A stretch of 64,000 nt of DNA, taken from positions 1 to 64,000 of the forward strand of contig JBAMJV010009045.1 in NCBI GenBank assembly GCA_037951105.1, in the 5' to 3' direction. Made by a program: the position numbers and the translations under genes. Below are positions 1 through 12,309 of this stretch, piece by piece (position 1 is the stretch's first letter; every line of letters starts with the position of its first letter). Under the pieces are notes generated by a model. That model saw only the letters and a list, made by a program, of their open reading frames with translations, was not told where the DNA came from and made no database searches. This DNA comes from Echinarachnius parma (lineage: Eukaryota; Echinodermata; Echinoidea; Clypeasteroida; Echinarachniidae).

Positions 1-351
1 CATTCATCTTTGTATAATTTAAAAAAACCTATGACTTTGATATAATACTAATGCTTTCAATGACTATATGTTGCATACTATTTTTTTCCATTTGGGGAAA
101 GAAGTGCTTCTGTTTTTAGTTTTAGTTTTAGTTGTCTCCTTAAATTTTTTTTTTTTTCTATTTTTACTCAATGCAGACTACAGCACTTGATTTTGGTATA
201 GCAAGCATAGAGTGTAGACCACGGGCCCAGCCTGATTATGTTCAGTCCCAATGGGTTAAAGTTAAACTCTTTAATGTATGGAAGTTTCCCTTACTCTCAT
301 TAATGCATTACACAAAAATAATCTCGAAGGGTCATATCCATAACATTCATA

Positions 352-781
352 TGTGACCTCACATCACAAAACGACCAATAAGTCGGGAAAATGATTGTGC
401 TAACTTTTACATGACAGTAAAGTAGAAGTCAATACCTTTAAAATGGTATATAATTTGTCATATTTGGACGAAGCGAACCCTCTCAAAATGAGCAACCAAG
501 ATTTGGAACATGGCTGAATCAGTTTTAAAGTTAGGGAGAAAACGGGCCGTTTCAAAGATCGGCGTCCATACAAGCACTGTAATGTGATCATATTTATTTT
601 ATTAAAAATCATATTTAAACATGATTTCTGACGCTCAAAATTTCACAAAAGATTATGATACCCTTATTCAGGAAATACAAAAATCCTGAATTTCATATTT
701 TAAACAAAATTTGGCTATATCAGCTAATAACAGACAAACTACCAGGGCGACATAACGGTCGTTTTGTGATGTAAGGTCACA
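352..781. mobile_element. TA-flanked MITE with 25-bp terminal inverted repeats
   Basis: Left end TGTGACCTCACATCACAAAA and onwards to ACGACC (352-376). The right end (757-781) is its reverse complement with one mismatch (CTTACATC for CTCACATC). Both ends are flanked by TA, the target duplication of Tc1/mariner-type transposases. The interior is AT-rich and non-coding, so this is a non-autonomous element of about 430 bp. Confidence 0.75.
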
Positions 782-1035
782 TATTTCTTAATGAATGTGT
801 TGCCATTTCAACATTCTATTACTTTCTCTGTATTGGTTAGGGATACACTTTCCAGTAACCAGTGTAGTATATGCTGGTAGCCTACCGCCAAAAGACAGTC
901 CCTAAAGACAGTCCCTACGACGACGTCCTTGGCTTTATGATGTTTTTTCGGAAATATTTTCTTGATAAATTGTTTCTAGGACGCTTTTTGTCCCTGCCCT
1001 CATTTCTGTAATCAGTAGCATCCTGTATTGCCTGT

Positions 1036-1128
1036 TTAACCCGTTCAGGACTGGCCCCCAAACTACACTGGCTAGGGTCTATGAAGAAAGCATGTTGTAT
1101 CAAAATAAAACCATCTTGAATGGGTTAA
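1036..1128. mobile_element. Short TTAA-flanked element (copy a)
   Basis: Begins TTAACCCGTTCAGGACTGG and ends CTTGAATGGGTTAA. The ends are inverted copies (TTAACCC and GGGTTAA). It contains the shared internal motif GGGTCTATGAAG-AAGCATG, comparable to GGGTCTATGGAGTATATTTG in the copy near 19426. Confidence 0.55.
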
Positions 1129-2327
1129 TACAAGTGTTAGATAGTAGGAAAATTGCAAGTCAGTATGAAATAGGGTATGGAATTTGTGGGGGATTAATTT
1201 TTTGATAGAGATCACTGTCATTTTTATAGGTGCCATTAAAATTTGCCCTGAAGATGAATTGACCACCTATCGGATTAGTTACACAGTTGTTGTTTCTATT
1301 TATTTATCTATTTATTATTTTATATTATAGCGAAATGTTTCCTTGAAATATTGCTTATTTGTTGCCCATTAAAAACAGATAATACATAATAATTTGATTT
1401 GTGTGTAATTCATTGCAGCTCCTTCATAGTTTGTGTGTTTTCATGCAGCTTACATTGTTCGATATTTTATATCACCATCTATTAAATTGGAGAATGATTC
1501 ACGAGTTCTGTTAAAAGAATTGTCCATTTTGTCTATAAATGGAGAATGAAATTATTTACCAAGGACTGTGGTTATGGAATAGTTGTTTTAGAAACAAATT
1601 GCTTTAGTACAGCCTACAGGGGACTGCACCATTGTTCCAAGTTGTGCAGTTTTGGGTTTATTTTCGTGATAAAGTTGTAACGTGATGAGATTGTTTCTAG
1701 CTCGTGTGAAGGGTTGAAGGCAGAGGCATATAGATTATATTTCATGATTAATCTCTCGACAAACAGGATGTGTTGACTAGCAACAACCCTTACTTCTTTG
1801 TAACATTAATTTTTTTATGCCTGCTCTGTTCTTTTATGGGTTCAAGTTGAAACCATATAAGTATGTATTTGGGAGATGAAAATGAAAATAAAGCAAGCAA
1901 ATACTGCAAAATGATTCAACATTATTTAAAGTAAATAGTGCTAATTGAGCGAGTGAAATTTTCATTTGAGCAATTGTTCTTTACCACTTTTGGGGGTAAT
2001 CATAATAAACAAGACCGGATTTATACATTACAAGTGTTTATAGAAAAGTACATTATTAGACTGAGCTATGATCTGAGAATAAATGGAAAATAAAACCGCT
2101 GTAATATTGAAGGTAGTATGTAGTATCAAAATACACAGTGCAATACTCATTGAACTAATATTACATTTATATGGATTATTAAAAGTAGACTGTCTGTTTT
2201 GACACTACATATATGTGGGATTGTGTACCTTAGGTGCATACTATGTGTAAAAGTGTTTTTTAAACAGTGTGATATTGAGAGGTTATATTAAAAGAAATAT
2301 GACTGAGGGGGGGCTACAAAAGATGTG

Positions 2328-2407
2328 TTAACCCATTGCTTATGGGAACCCGGTGGGTTGTGAACAAAGTCTATGGGGATTTCAGAATCTGGAAGGGAAG
2401 GGGTTAA
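2328..2407. mobile_element. Short TTAA-flanked element (copy b)
   Basis: 80 bp from TTAACCCATTGCTTATGGGA to AAGGGGTTAA. The interior GGTGGGTTGTGAACAAAGTC closely matches the copy at 32840-32920 (GGTGGGTTGTGTACCAAGTC), which shows that these are dispersed repeats rather than chance palindromes. Confidence 0.7.
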
Positions 2408-4308
2408 CACTGAACAGAAAAGGGGAAGCAAAAGGTGTTATAGCAATGGACAGAAGGGGGACAGTCAAGGTGTTTGATGATTGTTTGATATTGTGCTGGT
2501 TCGTGGTGGGTTTAATAGGCAGGTGTGAGGGGCAGCGCTCTGGTGGGAATCTCAACGCCCCGGTCGACAAATACGACAAGTCAGGCGTCAAGCACGTCTT
2601 CATTTCACTATTTGCTTTATCGCTTTGTGCGCATGCCACGCTCACACCTGTGTGAATCTTTTTTGCCTGGCGCGACCTATAAGGTTGATTTGTGTGTCTG
2701 TTATCTCTGTAGGTTTTTATACCGATGATTCTTTTGTGTGTGTAAGTTTAATGTTGGTAATTGTCATGTATGTTTATTGTGTGTGTTTAACTAGTTCCAG
2801 AGACATTTTTAATGTACAGGTACATGCTGCAAAAATGTGGCATATGCTCTCGTTCATTCATTTCATGTGTTATTTACTATAATATATCCTACACCTGGTT
2901 CATGTACCATCAAATCATGTAACAATATTAACCCATTAATCTATTTGAAACAACTTAATTTTGTTGCAATATGCATTTTCCCCTTTATAGTATAAACCAA
3001 GGTCCATGTGTTTGAGAACCAGTCCTGAACAGATGAAAGAATTAGTGATGGAATATGCCTGTATTGGTATCATGAACTATCCTATCATTATTCAAAGAAC
3101 TTGTTCACAACATTTCATAAAGGAATGCAGCAACAAATCATTTCATGAAGAAAACATTTACAGCTAGAATAAGGCCTCATTTGTTCTGATGCATTGATGT
3201 AAAGAAGTATGGGTGGTGTTGTTTATCAAATTTGTATTGTTAAAAAATGCCAAAGAAGATACTTTTGTAAGTTTTTATTTTTCTGTTTTTATGAGTTGGA
3301 ACTAAAGGCCTTTTGGTACAAACGGTGATTGATAGCTGCTTGTGGAATACAAATACACAAGCATTCGTCATAGCTGGGTGAAAATACAAATTTGAGTTCA
3401 TTATAAAACTAAAAGCCATATAAAAAAAATACAGACAGAATTAACCAAATTAATTTGTATGATGAGATTATTTAGATGGTTTATATTGGTAAATTATTGG
3501 GAGGGGACATGTGCCCACCCCCACCTTCTTATTCTTTGAAAATCTTAGGATAAATGTGTGAATAGATCTAAGATTTGATACACTATGTCATCACATCTAT
3601 GAAATAAAAGAGCAATAAATTATAGCAAATACAGGAAGCCATAAAAGAGAAAAACTAGCAAAGAATAAGAAAAAAAATTGATACAACATGCTGGCATTAT
3701 TTCGAATTCTCTCCTTTTTAAAGACTATATACCACCCAAAAATAGGGCACAAAATTGGATCAATTTGATATATGCTTGTAATACCTGCTTATGTCTGTCT
3801 CACAGTAAGCCAGTGTGCGCTAGAGAGTTGCAACTGGGATAACAATTATAATCCCCGCGTGTCACAGTTTGCATCCATTTACGCTTTCATTAGCAATCAG
3901 CAAGGGACGACCAGTCTGATACATTATCGGAATTCAATTCTCTCGTCTTCATATGACTTTCACGTTTTATCGGTCTGTCCCTCTCTTGCAAATGGTCGAG
4001 TTGAATCGTACAGGTTTCAATTGCTACTTGTAAGGCTTCAGTTAGAGACAAACAAAAGGATCAAATCAGGGGAAAGAAATGGAAAATCTTCCCCTTTTTC
4101 TCGTTAATTTTCCTGAATGCTACTTTGATCCTTGGTTACTGCAACTCAAGGCCTGATCTCATTAAACTTTGTGGTAAAAGTTCCAGTAGCGAAACCAAAG
4201 CAAACAAGATGGAGATTGACAGGCCGCCTCATGGCAGTCTGATGAAATCATTGTTATTTGCCACTGATGTGGAGGTTATAGGGTCAGAATCCAGCGTAGT
4301 GCCTCCTC

Positions 4309-4331
4309 CCCCCCCCCCCCCCCCCCCCCCC
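4309..4331. repeat. Poly-C tract
   Basis: An uninterrupted run of more than 20 C. It produces the spurious proline-rich and glycine-rich ORFs on the two strands. Confidence 0.9.
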
Positions 4332-5473
4332 TCAAACCTCAAGTTCATAGTCAAGTTTCTCACCTCCCTTTGGTCTCCCCCATCCTCTTCAATTTCTCTT
4401 GGTCTATTTTGAGGTTCCTCTTCATTTCTTCTTGCCTCTGAGAGTCTCTTCCCATCTTCTCGTATATTCATCTACCTTTCCTTTAGGTTTTTCTTCAGTT
4501 CCCCTGATCCAGACATTCATGTACCCTTCAGACTGACTTCAATCTGTGTGACATTGGATAAAATGCCTACCGGTATATAGAATTCTTCCAAATCTAAAAC
4601 AAATATGAAATCAGCACATGCTGTTCAGACTGAGCTTGGTTTACTGAACAAAAATACTAGATCTACACTTGGTCACCTGGGCAAGTAGGCATTGCAGAAA
4701 GGGTAATTCTCTGTACATATCCGCTAAGAAATATGTTGGTCAAAAAGGCTTAGCAGTAAGTTTTGCAGAGGAAAAATGGCTTCCGTCCCCATTACTCCTG
4801 CAGATTTGTTTGTCTCCTTCCTGCTCTCTTCTTGGAGGTTTGATGTTGATATCTGCACCATGGATACCCACCACTGGGGCTGCTTCAGGGTGTGTTATTG
4901 CAAGAAGCTGAACTTGAGGCTACAAAGTTTGTGAGATGAAGAAATGGAATCAAAACTGTCAGATACCTGGCAGATATAGGAAGTCAGAAGTGTGTTTATA
5001 TTATTTTAGAATGTCCAATTGATATTTCAATATTTTAAGGCAAAAACTTATAACCAAGTTATTTATATTGGAATGATAAACATAAGGGGAAACTAAAAAA
5101 CATATCTTACATGTAATTTACAAAGATATTCCTGGTGAAAAACGCTTTTTACAACATGGTACAAGGTATAACGAAGAAATTTATGGAAATTGCATAATTA
5201 CTATTCCCATTTTAATGTGCAATGCCCAGTTTCTAGGTCTTTTTTTCCTGTAGTCTAAACAATGCTAGTCGGGTCTTTACCGGAACTAAACACCCATTGT
5301 TATCAGTAGACTTGAAGCAGGCACAGTCATACGCAATTTAGTTTAACTCTTCCCGTCTTGGGCTTGTTTGATTTTGCATCATTTATTTTGCTTTACCATG
5401 CATCCTCTACTTTTTCTGCAACATGCTCCTTGGTTATCAATCATACAGATGTGCGCCATTGGCTTTGTAAGAG

Positions 5474-5553
5474 TTAACCCCTTGAATACAAGAACCTGAT
5501 GTCTCATGTATTAACATTATGGGAAACGCAATATGTTGTAGGTAGGGGGTTAA
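5474..5553. mobile_element. Short TTAA-flanked element (copy c)
   Basis: 80 bp from TTAACCCCTTGAATACAAG to GTAGGGGGTTAA. The length and both ends agree with copies b and g; the interior is diverged. Confidence 0.5.
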
Positions 5554-8310
5554 CGGCTAGCCTTAGCGTAGCAGACCAGAGACTTTCTCTGACTGCACTC
5601 CATCAGGCAGCTAGGCTGGGGCAGAATTAATTGGAATTCCAGCGTGCCACTGCAGACTCCTGCCCTCTGGGGCTTGCGTGTCTCAGAAATCAAAACATTT
5701 CCCCTCCTGTTTTCAGATTTTCTTTTGAAATGTTTGTTTTTTAATCCCACTGGTAATTTTTGTGTTTTTCCTCAAAGGCAAAATGTTCACATGCCAAGTT
5801 CATATTTGTGAACTGTTTTATTTATTTTCTTTGGAACCATTTGAAAAATGATCCCTGTTCAAAAGCCTGTGCAATTTTATATTTTAGACCTGTAGTTTTG
5901 TATATAGAATCTTTTTCAAACCATATTTAAGTATATTGTTCTGCTGTACTTTATAGTCTGTCTTTTAAAAGAAAATAGATTTTCATATCAAAGGTTAAGA
6001 TGGAAGTAAATTAGTTCAATTTCACTGTGGCATTAATCATAGTGCATCATTCCCTTTGTCCAATTCATTAATATGGTTGTCGTAGCAACAATGACATGAA
6101 AGATGTCAGACTGTCAATGGTAACACACATACTGGTCAGTGAAGTGAATTGATTATCTGTATATGTCTGATAGTTGTAAACTTGTTCGAGTCTGCTGATT
6201 TGTACTCCAAATGCAGCCCTAAATGGTTTTGGGGTCACTGAAATTATGGAGAGAAAAAACAAATTGGGGCGTGTGATATGCACTCCTTGCAAAGTGTGAA
6301 CTCCAAATATTGAGCTTGTGTTTGTGATTCTGTCGTGGAAAAAAAGAAAAATCGGCAGTAAGATCATAGATTTGTCACATCAACGTAGACCAACGGGAAC
6401 CATAGTCACACATGAACATGTACCAAACTCCCGTAATGACACCCTTAAATACACATCCCATCTTACGGTCACACAAACCGGTCCAGTGCAAACAGATTGT
6501 GACTGCCCTCAAAGCTCCACTGCCAACACTCCTTTTCTCCCATAAACGAAACAAAATTTCCTTCCCAACTTTTTTCTTTTACCTCTCAAATTTTGTTGCT
6601 TCTCATTTTTCCTCCATTTTTTTTCCCCGTCATATTTTGCACATGTGCCCTGCTATTCTTAGGGGTGGGGTCATGAATCTGATTCCATTGTTGAGTTGTT
6701 TGAGTTTGACCCCAGTGCCCGCTCATTCCTCTAGATGTTGACCTCTTAGAGTAAGTCGATACCAACCCTGTTTTGGGCACGCGGGTTCTAGGGTTACCCC
6801 GGGACTGCCACCACCGATGCCATGCCATGTTCTGTAGACGTAGGCGTATCCTACCTGCCGTGTATCCTACCCAAAGCCCAGGTTCTATCACTGGGGCTTA
6901 GCACACAATTCATGGGGATATTTCTGGACTGCCATATTGTCGGACAGCGAGAGAGTTTGCTCAAGTAATCCGGGAGACTTTGCCTTGTGATGGAGCCTTG
7001 TTTGATCAGCCATTTTGAGCTGGGTTATGATCCATCTGACAAATTGCATCAAAATGAAACCGATTTAACTCTAGATGATATAGTCATTCCCCCCTAAAAC
7101 CTCATACATATTTCCCCTGCTATTTACTTTTACCTGGGAAGCTTACAGCTTTGACAAAATATGAAACTTCCAATCATGACATGATTTATGAAGTTGTTTC
7201 TGAAAGCTACGTATGATACTATTTTTGTATCAACATGATTATAAAAAGTTTCAAATCAGAAGATGGTTTGGAGGTTTTTTTCTTCTAAAAGTGAACAAAT
7301 GAGAGTTAATAAATTTGAAACTGTAACCAATTTTTTAAAAACAAGATCATTAAAAGTAAGTAGGTATGAAGATTGTAACCAAATTCACCTCAATCTCCAG
7401 CCTAAAAGGTTGAGTAGGGTGACTACAAATATTTGGGAGCCCACTTTACTACAATTTATTGCATTGGTGCACACTAACACCTGGTAGAAATATGGATACA
7501 AAATAGATAGAAAGAGTAGTGACTTCATTGAATTCAACCAGTTCCTTCAAGATTATAGAATTCATGTAGACTTTGTACGTAGCTCACCAGGTTTCTGTAC
7601 GCATGGGGCTAAAATTGCGTAGTCCACTTTTTCTTTGGGGATACTAAATATGTTTGATATTCAGTTATTTGCCTTATTTATTAAAAACTTATTTCTATTT
7701 ATAACATACTTCTGATCTTATTAAAGTTGATAACCAGCTAATGCTGAAATGGCATCCCATCAATATTGGAGAAAACAACATTTTTAAAAAGAGGGGGAAT
7801 TAAAACAATTCAAAGTAAGGAGGAAGATATCTAGACTAAGTAGAAATTATGGTGGGTTAGAGGACGAAATTGGAAGGTGTATTATATGGGTTGATAGGCA
7901 GTTTAAATGATCAGATTTTCAGTTTGTGTTTCGTGTAATATCATAGTATTGCCATTATGAATTCAAAGATAACACAACTGGAATCACGATTGTCTATAGA
8001 CACAAACTAAGGTGGGAAAAAAATCAGAGGGAATTTCTCTTTGGAGGAGAACAGCCAGGTATAAAGAAATAAAAACTGTTTTTCAATGAGAATGGGAAAA
8101 CTAATGAAAATTAGACGTGAGAGAACGACTGTAAAGACAAAATGGTGGCCATTCTCCCAATTGTCCAGTGATGCACACGGTTTTCTCTTTGTTCGCGGCA
8201 CGAGTCAACATGATAGACACTGCGTTGCGTACACATTTACGCTTCTTACTGCGCCAATATCTCTTGGTGTTAACCCACCTCATTCGTGGGTTCTTCCTCA
8301 GTCTCTATTA

Positions 8311-8360
8311 GCCCCCCCCCACCCCCCCCCCCCTCCCCCCCCCCCCTCTCTCTCTACTTT
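8311..8360. repeat. C-rich homopolymer tract followed by CT repeat
   Basis: C runs broken by single A and T, followed by TCTCTCTCT. Confidence 0.9.
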
Positions 8361-9540
8361 CCTCTCTGTTACCTGTATTGGACAATAAAAGTACACTGCT
8401 ACTCTTCTTGGACACATATTCTCTATAATTATAGCACATTACACTACTGTAAACATCAATCTTGTTCCTCCAGGTTTTTTTCTCACCCAATGTTTGAATA
8501 ACGAGAGGTGTATTTGTTCTCCGCCTGCAGATTACTAACAATGCCTATTCATAGCAAGCGGGCAAAAAGGGATGAATGTAGTTGTGAATTGGGAATCCTG
8601 AAGTGAAAATAAATTAGTGACTGCCGTTTGATTTATATCGCCAGTGTCTCTTTATATCGTGGCACGCCACCAACGCACGACATTATTTCTCGCTGTGCCC
8701 CTCGGCTAATTGCAAAAATATTAACTCTCAGAAATTGTTTCTTTTCTTGTTTGGTCTTTGATTGAAAAATGATTTTATCAACAAGGCACAAAATGGATGA
8801 GGATATTGCTCACTACCAACTGAAGAATGAATGTCATTCAGGCAACCTGTATATCACAACACACCATGTTGAGCCATATGACAACAAGCTAACAAGCCCA
8901 CGTTGAGGAATTTCATTCAGACAAAATGCTAAATATAATGTTCCATAAAGTGTTTAGAGAATGGGTTAATAATGCATAATTATCTCCCATCAGTGATGTT
9001 ATTCTTGGAATGAATTCTACTCCCACTTCAACAAATTGCATGTTTATCATAAGTGCTGCATTCATGGACAGGCATTGTCTCACATTGTCTGCCATCATTA
9101 TATTAACTCTCTACGCACCAAGGGCAGAATGAATATAAAATCAGACATTTTTGTGGTAAGATGCTGGAAGAATTTCCCCCTAATACAATGGGCGCATTTT
9201 TAAGTGTATTTAAAGCTACATGTAGTTTTCACAAATTGGTTCTCAAAAAGTAGCCCATTCCAGACGATTTGAGTGAGGTATAATGTGCATTCTCCATAGA
9301 CAAGAGCCAAGAGCCTATTTTGGTAGCAGTACTGAAAGAGTTAATACCCCATCCAAACTGTTATTCAACTGCATCTTGTCCTTGCCCTGCATAACCAACC
9401 AACAATTCTTGCTTGTTATTGTGAACAATAGATTTGTGCCTATGAAGACAGGAAAATTACATTTTATTTTTCAATCTTCAAACATAGAATTCTGTGTCAC
9501 ATTTTGAAACTGGGGCTCGCTCTTTTCTGGCAAATTTAAT

Positions 9541-9581
9541 TTTTTTTTTTTTTTTGGGGGGGGGGGGGGGTGGGGGGGGGC
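9541..9581. repeat. Poly-T / poly-G tract
   Basis: About 15 T followed by a ~25-base G run with one T. It is followed by CACCCTGAGCCCCCATGTAT, a tail similar to ACTCTGAGCCCCTATGTATG near 39525, which follows a TTTTTTTTGGGGGGGGGG tract at 39371-39390. The two sites probably descend from one dispersed repeat. Confidence 0.75.
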
Positions 9582-9829
9582 TCAATCACCCTGAGCCCCC
9601 ATGTATATTTTTTCACTAGAAGATGAGAAACAGTAACGACTCTCGTCAGAATATCAATTTTAAGAACTGATTGGTTTGACTCGCTTGACTTGAGCTAGAA
9701 TTGGATCCATCTGTTGATGTGGAAAGACAAAAGTATGATACATGTAGTTTGTCCGCAAATGCCCCAAGAAAATACTTTCGCTCTGTTTTAAAAGCCTCTG
9801 TAGTTTGTCTCAAATTACCCACCCCTCAA

Positions 9830-9930
9830 CACACACGCCCACGCATGCACATACACACACATACTCAAGTTGTACATGTATGAGCAAACGCACACATACA
9901 CACACACACAAGCAAACATACATTGACACA
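9830..9930. repeat. CA-rich simple-sequence region
   Basis: Imperfect ACACAC/ACGCAC repeats. Non-coding. Confidence 0.8.
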
Positions 9931-10103
9931 AACGCAGAATCAGTCAAGAACACTTTCACTTTGTTTTTACAATTAAAGTTGAAGTTGAACCTTGGACTTG
10001 ACCTTCCAACCTTCATGCAATTTTTTTAGGTAACGAATCTCATAAAAGTCTGTTTTTCTTTCTCTTTTTATAAATTTGGAATGCATTCTCGATTTCTCTT
10101 TGA

Positions 10104-10126
10104 AAGAGAAAGAGAGAGAGAGAGAA
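10104..10126. repeat. GA microsatellite
   Basis: (GA)n in GAAAGAGAAAGAGAGAGAGA. Confidence 0.85.
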
Positions 10127-10439
10127 GTTCATTACACCCAAGTATGGGTGCCGATTACCACACCCATATTTAGCCCATGCTCTACCAGTAACTCTTTTGC
10201 TAGTTACTTTTTGATGGCCGCCATCAAAATTTACACAGAAATCCCAAATTTGTGTATCAGTTTAAATTATTGTTTGTTTCAGGTTTTAAAGTCTACATGC
10301 ACATGAGACCCCCGGAGCGCAAGTAAACCTGATTGATGTTGAGAAGAGGGAAGAGGTGTGCTTCATGGAGGAATGCTAGAAGGAGATGGGTTACATACCT
10401 GATGAGATACCTACCTGTAAACAAAATACTTCCTATTAC

Positions 10440-10485
10440 CCCCCCCCCCCCCCCCCCCCCTTCCTCTCCCCTCTCCCTCTCGAGT
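10440..10485. repeat. Poly-C tract with CCCTCT tail
   Basis: About 21 C, then TTCCTCTCCCCTCTCCCTCTC. Confidence 0.9.
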
Positions 10486-10934
10486 ATTCTTCCCATTTCT
10501 AACTGTTATGCAAGTTATTCTATTTGGGTGAAGAACCCTCATTATGTACCTGTACTGTTTTGGGGCCGACCTTCCACATCCAGATGAAGGGGTAATGGTA
10601 TGCAGGTATTCTTGAGTATATTCTTAAGTTCTGTTGTATGTTGACTTGCCGTTCGTTATCTTTCTGCCATAGCCAAGGTAATCGGGTTTAATAATCTTGG
10701 TATTCATATTCCAGACGTTGGCACAAGAGCCATGACTTCCCAGCAATGTTTTTCTCTTATCTGTGTGCGTGATATGTCATGTCATAATACCTGAGCTGAA
10801 TATAATCTGATATCAATTTATATTTTGTTCAGTAGTGTACCTTACCCACTTAGTTAACACCTTGTTACCTTGTTAGATTTTGGGGATCCCCACCCCTGCC
10901 CTTCCCCTGTTTCCTCTATCTTCCCCTCTTCCCC

Positions 10935-11000
10935 CTCCCCTATTACCCCTCCCCTATTACCCCTCCCTATTACCCCTCCCTTATTACTCCTCCCCTATTC
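10935..11000. repeat. 14-bp tandem repeat, CCCCTCCCCTATTA type
   Basis: About five imperfect copies of CCCTCCCCTATTAC in a longer pyrimidine-rich stretch. Confidence 0.8.
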
Positions 11001-11739
11001 CCTTCTCCCCTGGCTGTTCCCCTTTCTTGACCTCTCATAGTTGCAACATTGCCTCTGATTGGTGCTCTGTTTCCTTCTTGACCCCGCCCTGTACTCCTGC
11101 CAGGTCTGCAGACCCGGTGACGCCATCAGGTATTTTTCATTCCTGGGCTCTTGTTTTGGTTCGGTGTGGGCTTACCTAAGGATAAGAACAAGAATAGGGA
11201 CACCCGGCAACTGGATTTGCGCTCTCCCCTTTCGCTCACTCGTCAAATAATACCTTGCTACTTCAGGTGCATATGGCACACACATGTGCGGCATCGTTTG
11301 TTGCTTCGAAAGTTCCCCTGGCCCGAAGTATAGAACTGTCTGATCCAAATAGATACTTTCAAGGACAATGCTCGTCTTACAAAAAACAACAGATGATTGA
11401 CTTCAATGGTATCCCTCCATTTTTGTTTAAACGAAGAGGTAAAGGAGAAAGATTGTATCCGTCTGTATCACTTTTGATGATTGAGTTTGAGGAGGGGGGA
11501 GGGGCAAATATTAAACTAAGAAGGGGAATCATTGGTTGGGGCAGAGTTTGGTTGGGGCAGAGGTGGGAGTGTCTCACTACTGAGGAGGGTAGAAAAGAAC
11601 CCCATGTCGATCTGAGTTTGGCTAGTGGACACAGTTTTCCATGGTTTGGCAGAATTCAGATTGCGGGTTTGCACATCTTCAATGGGACATTTATCTGTCT
11701 GATTATAATGATCACAATCGCCCTTTTTTTGTACTTGTG

Positions 11740-11821
11740 TTAACCCATTCATACTAATACTTGCATTGTGGTCTGTAGAGTATGCATGTTATACCAAATC
11801 AAATATTTTCCAATGGGTTAA
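11740..11821. mobile_element. Short TTAA-flanked element (copy d)
   Basis: 82 bp from TTAACCCATTCATACTAATA to TTTCCAATGGGTTAA, with a 10-bp perfect inverted end (TTAACCCATT). The interior contains GTCTGTAGAGTATGCATGTT, related to copy a and the 19426 copy. Confidence 0.6.
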
Positions 11822-12215
11822 TGCATGTTGTTGTTTTTTCGGAAAGGAAAAACTGATGTCTGTAAACTTGTTTTATGAAAATTGAATAATCTGTAAAGCA
11901 GAAGCATGGACAGTTTCCGGCCCTTCCCCTTCTTTTGTGTACCACAGACATTGGTTTTTAAGATGCGTGGTGACTGTACATCCAATCCAACCCCAATGAG
12001 ATCAGCCATCATGAACAAACTCGACCAGCTTGCACCCACATGTTTTTGTCTTTATTCTTTCCCCCCTTTTCTCTAGAGTATGATATTTCATATTTTTTGA
12101 GGTGTTTGTGCAGAAATCCACAGTTGAAATCTGGGTCAACTGTCTGCTTTGTGGTGTTCTCCTGGATTGAAGGGTAGAATTCCACTCCATGGTTTTGGTG
12201 TATATATGCTTGCGT

Positions 12216-12309
12216 TTAACCCATTGAAGACTAGCTGTTTCTGATGTAACGTGCATTATTCTCAAGACTCCATCCTGAATACTTTGGGGATCAGTCCTGA
12301 ATTGGTTAA
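12216..12309. mobile_element. Short TTAA-flanked element (copy e)
   Basis: 94 bp from TTAACCCATTGAAGACTAG to CAGTCCTGAATTGGTTAA. The interior GTGCATTATTCTCAAGACTC matches the CATTCTCCATAGAC type of half-element near 9284 and 34130. The right end carries one substitution (TTGGTTAA). Confidence 0.5.

Noticed and set aside
11255-11743. 162-codon ORF
   Set aside because: Length is unusual but the composition is mixed, no domain is recognisable, and it overlaps a TTAA-flanked repeat at its end. Kept as non-coding.
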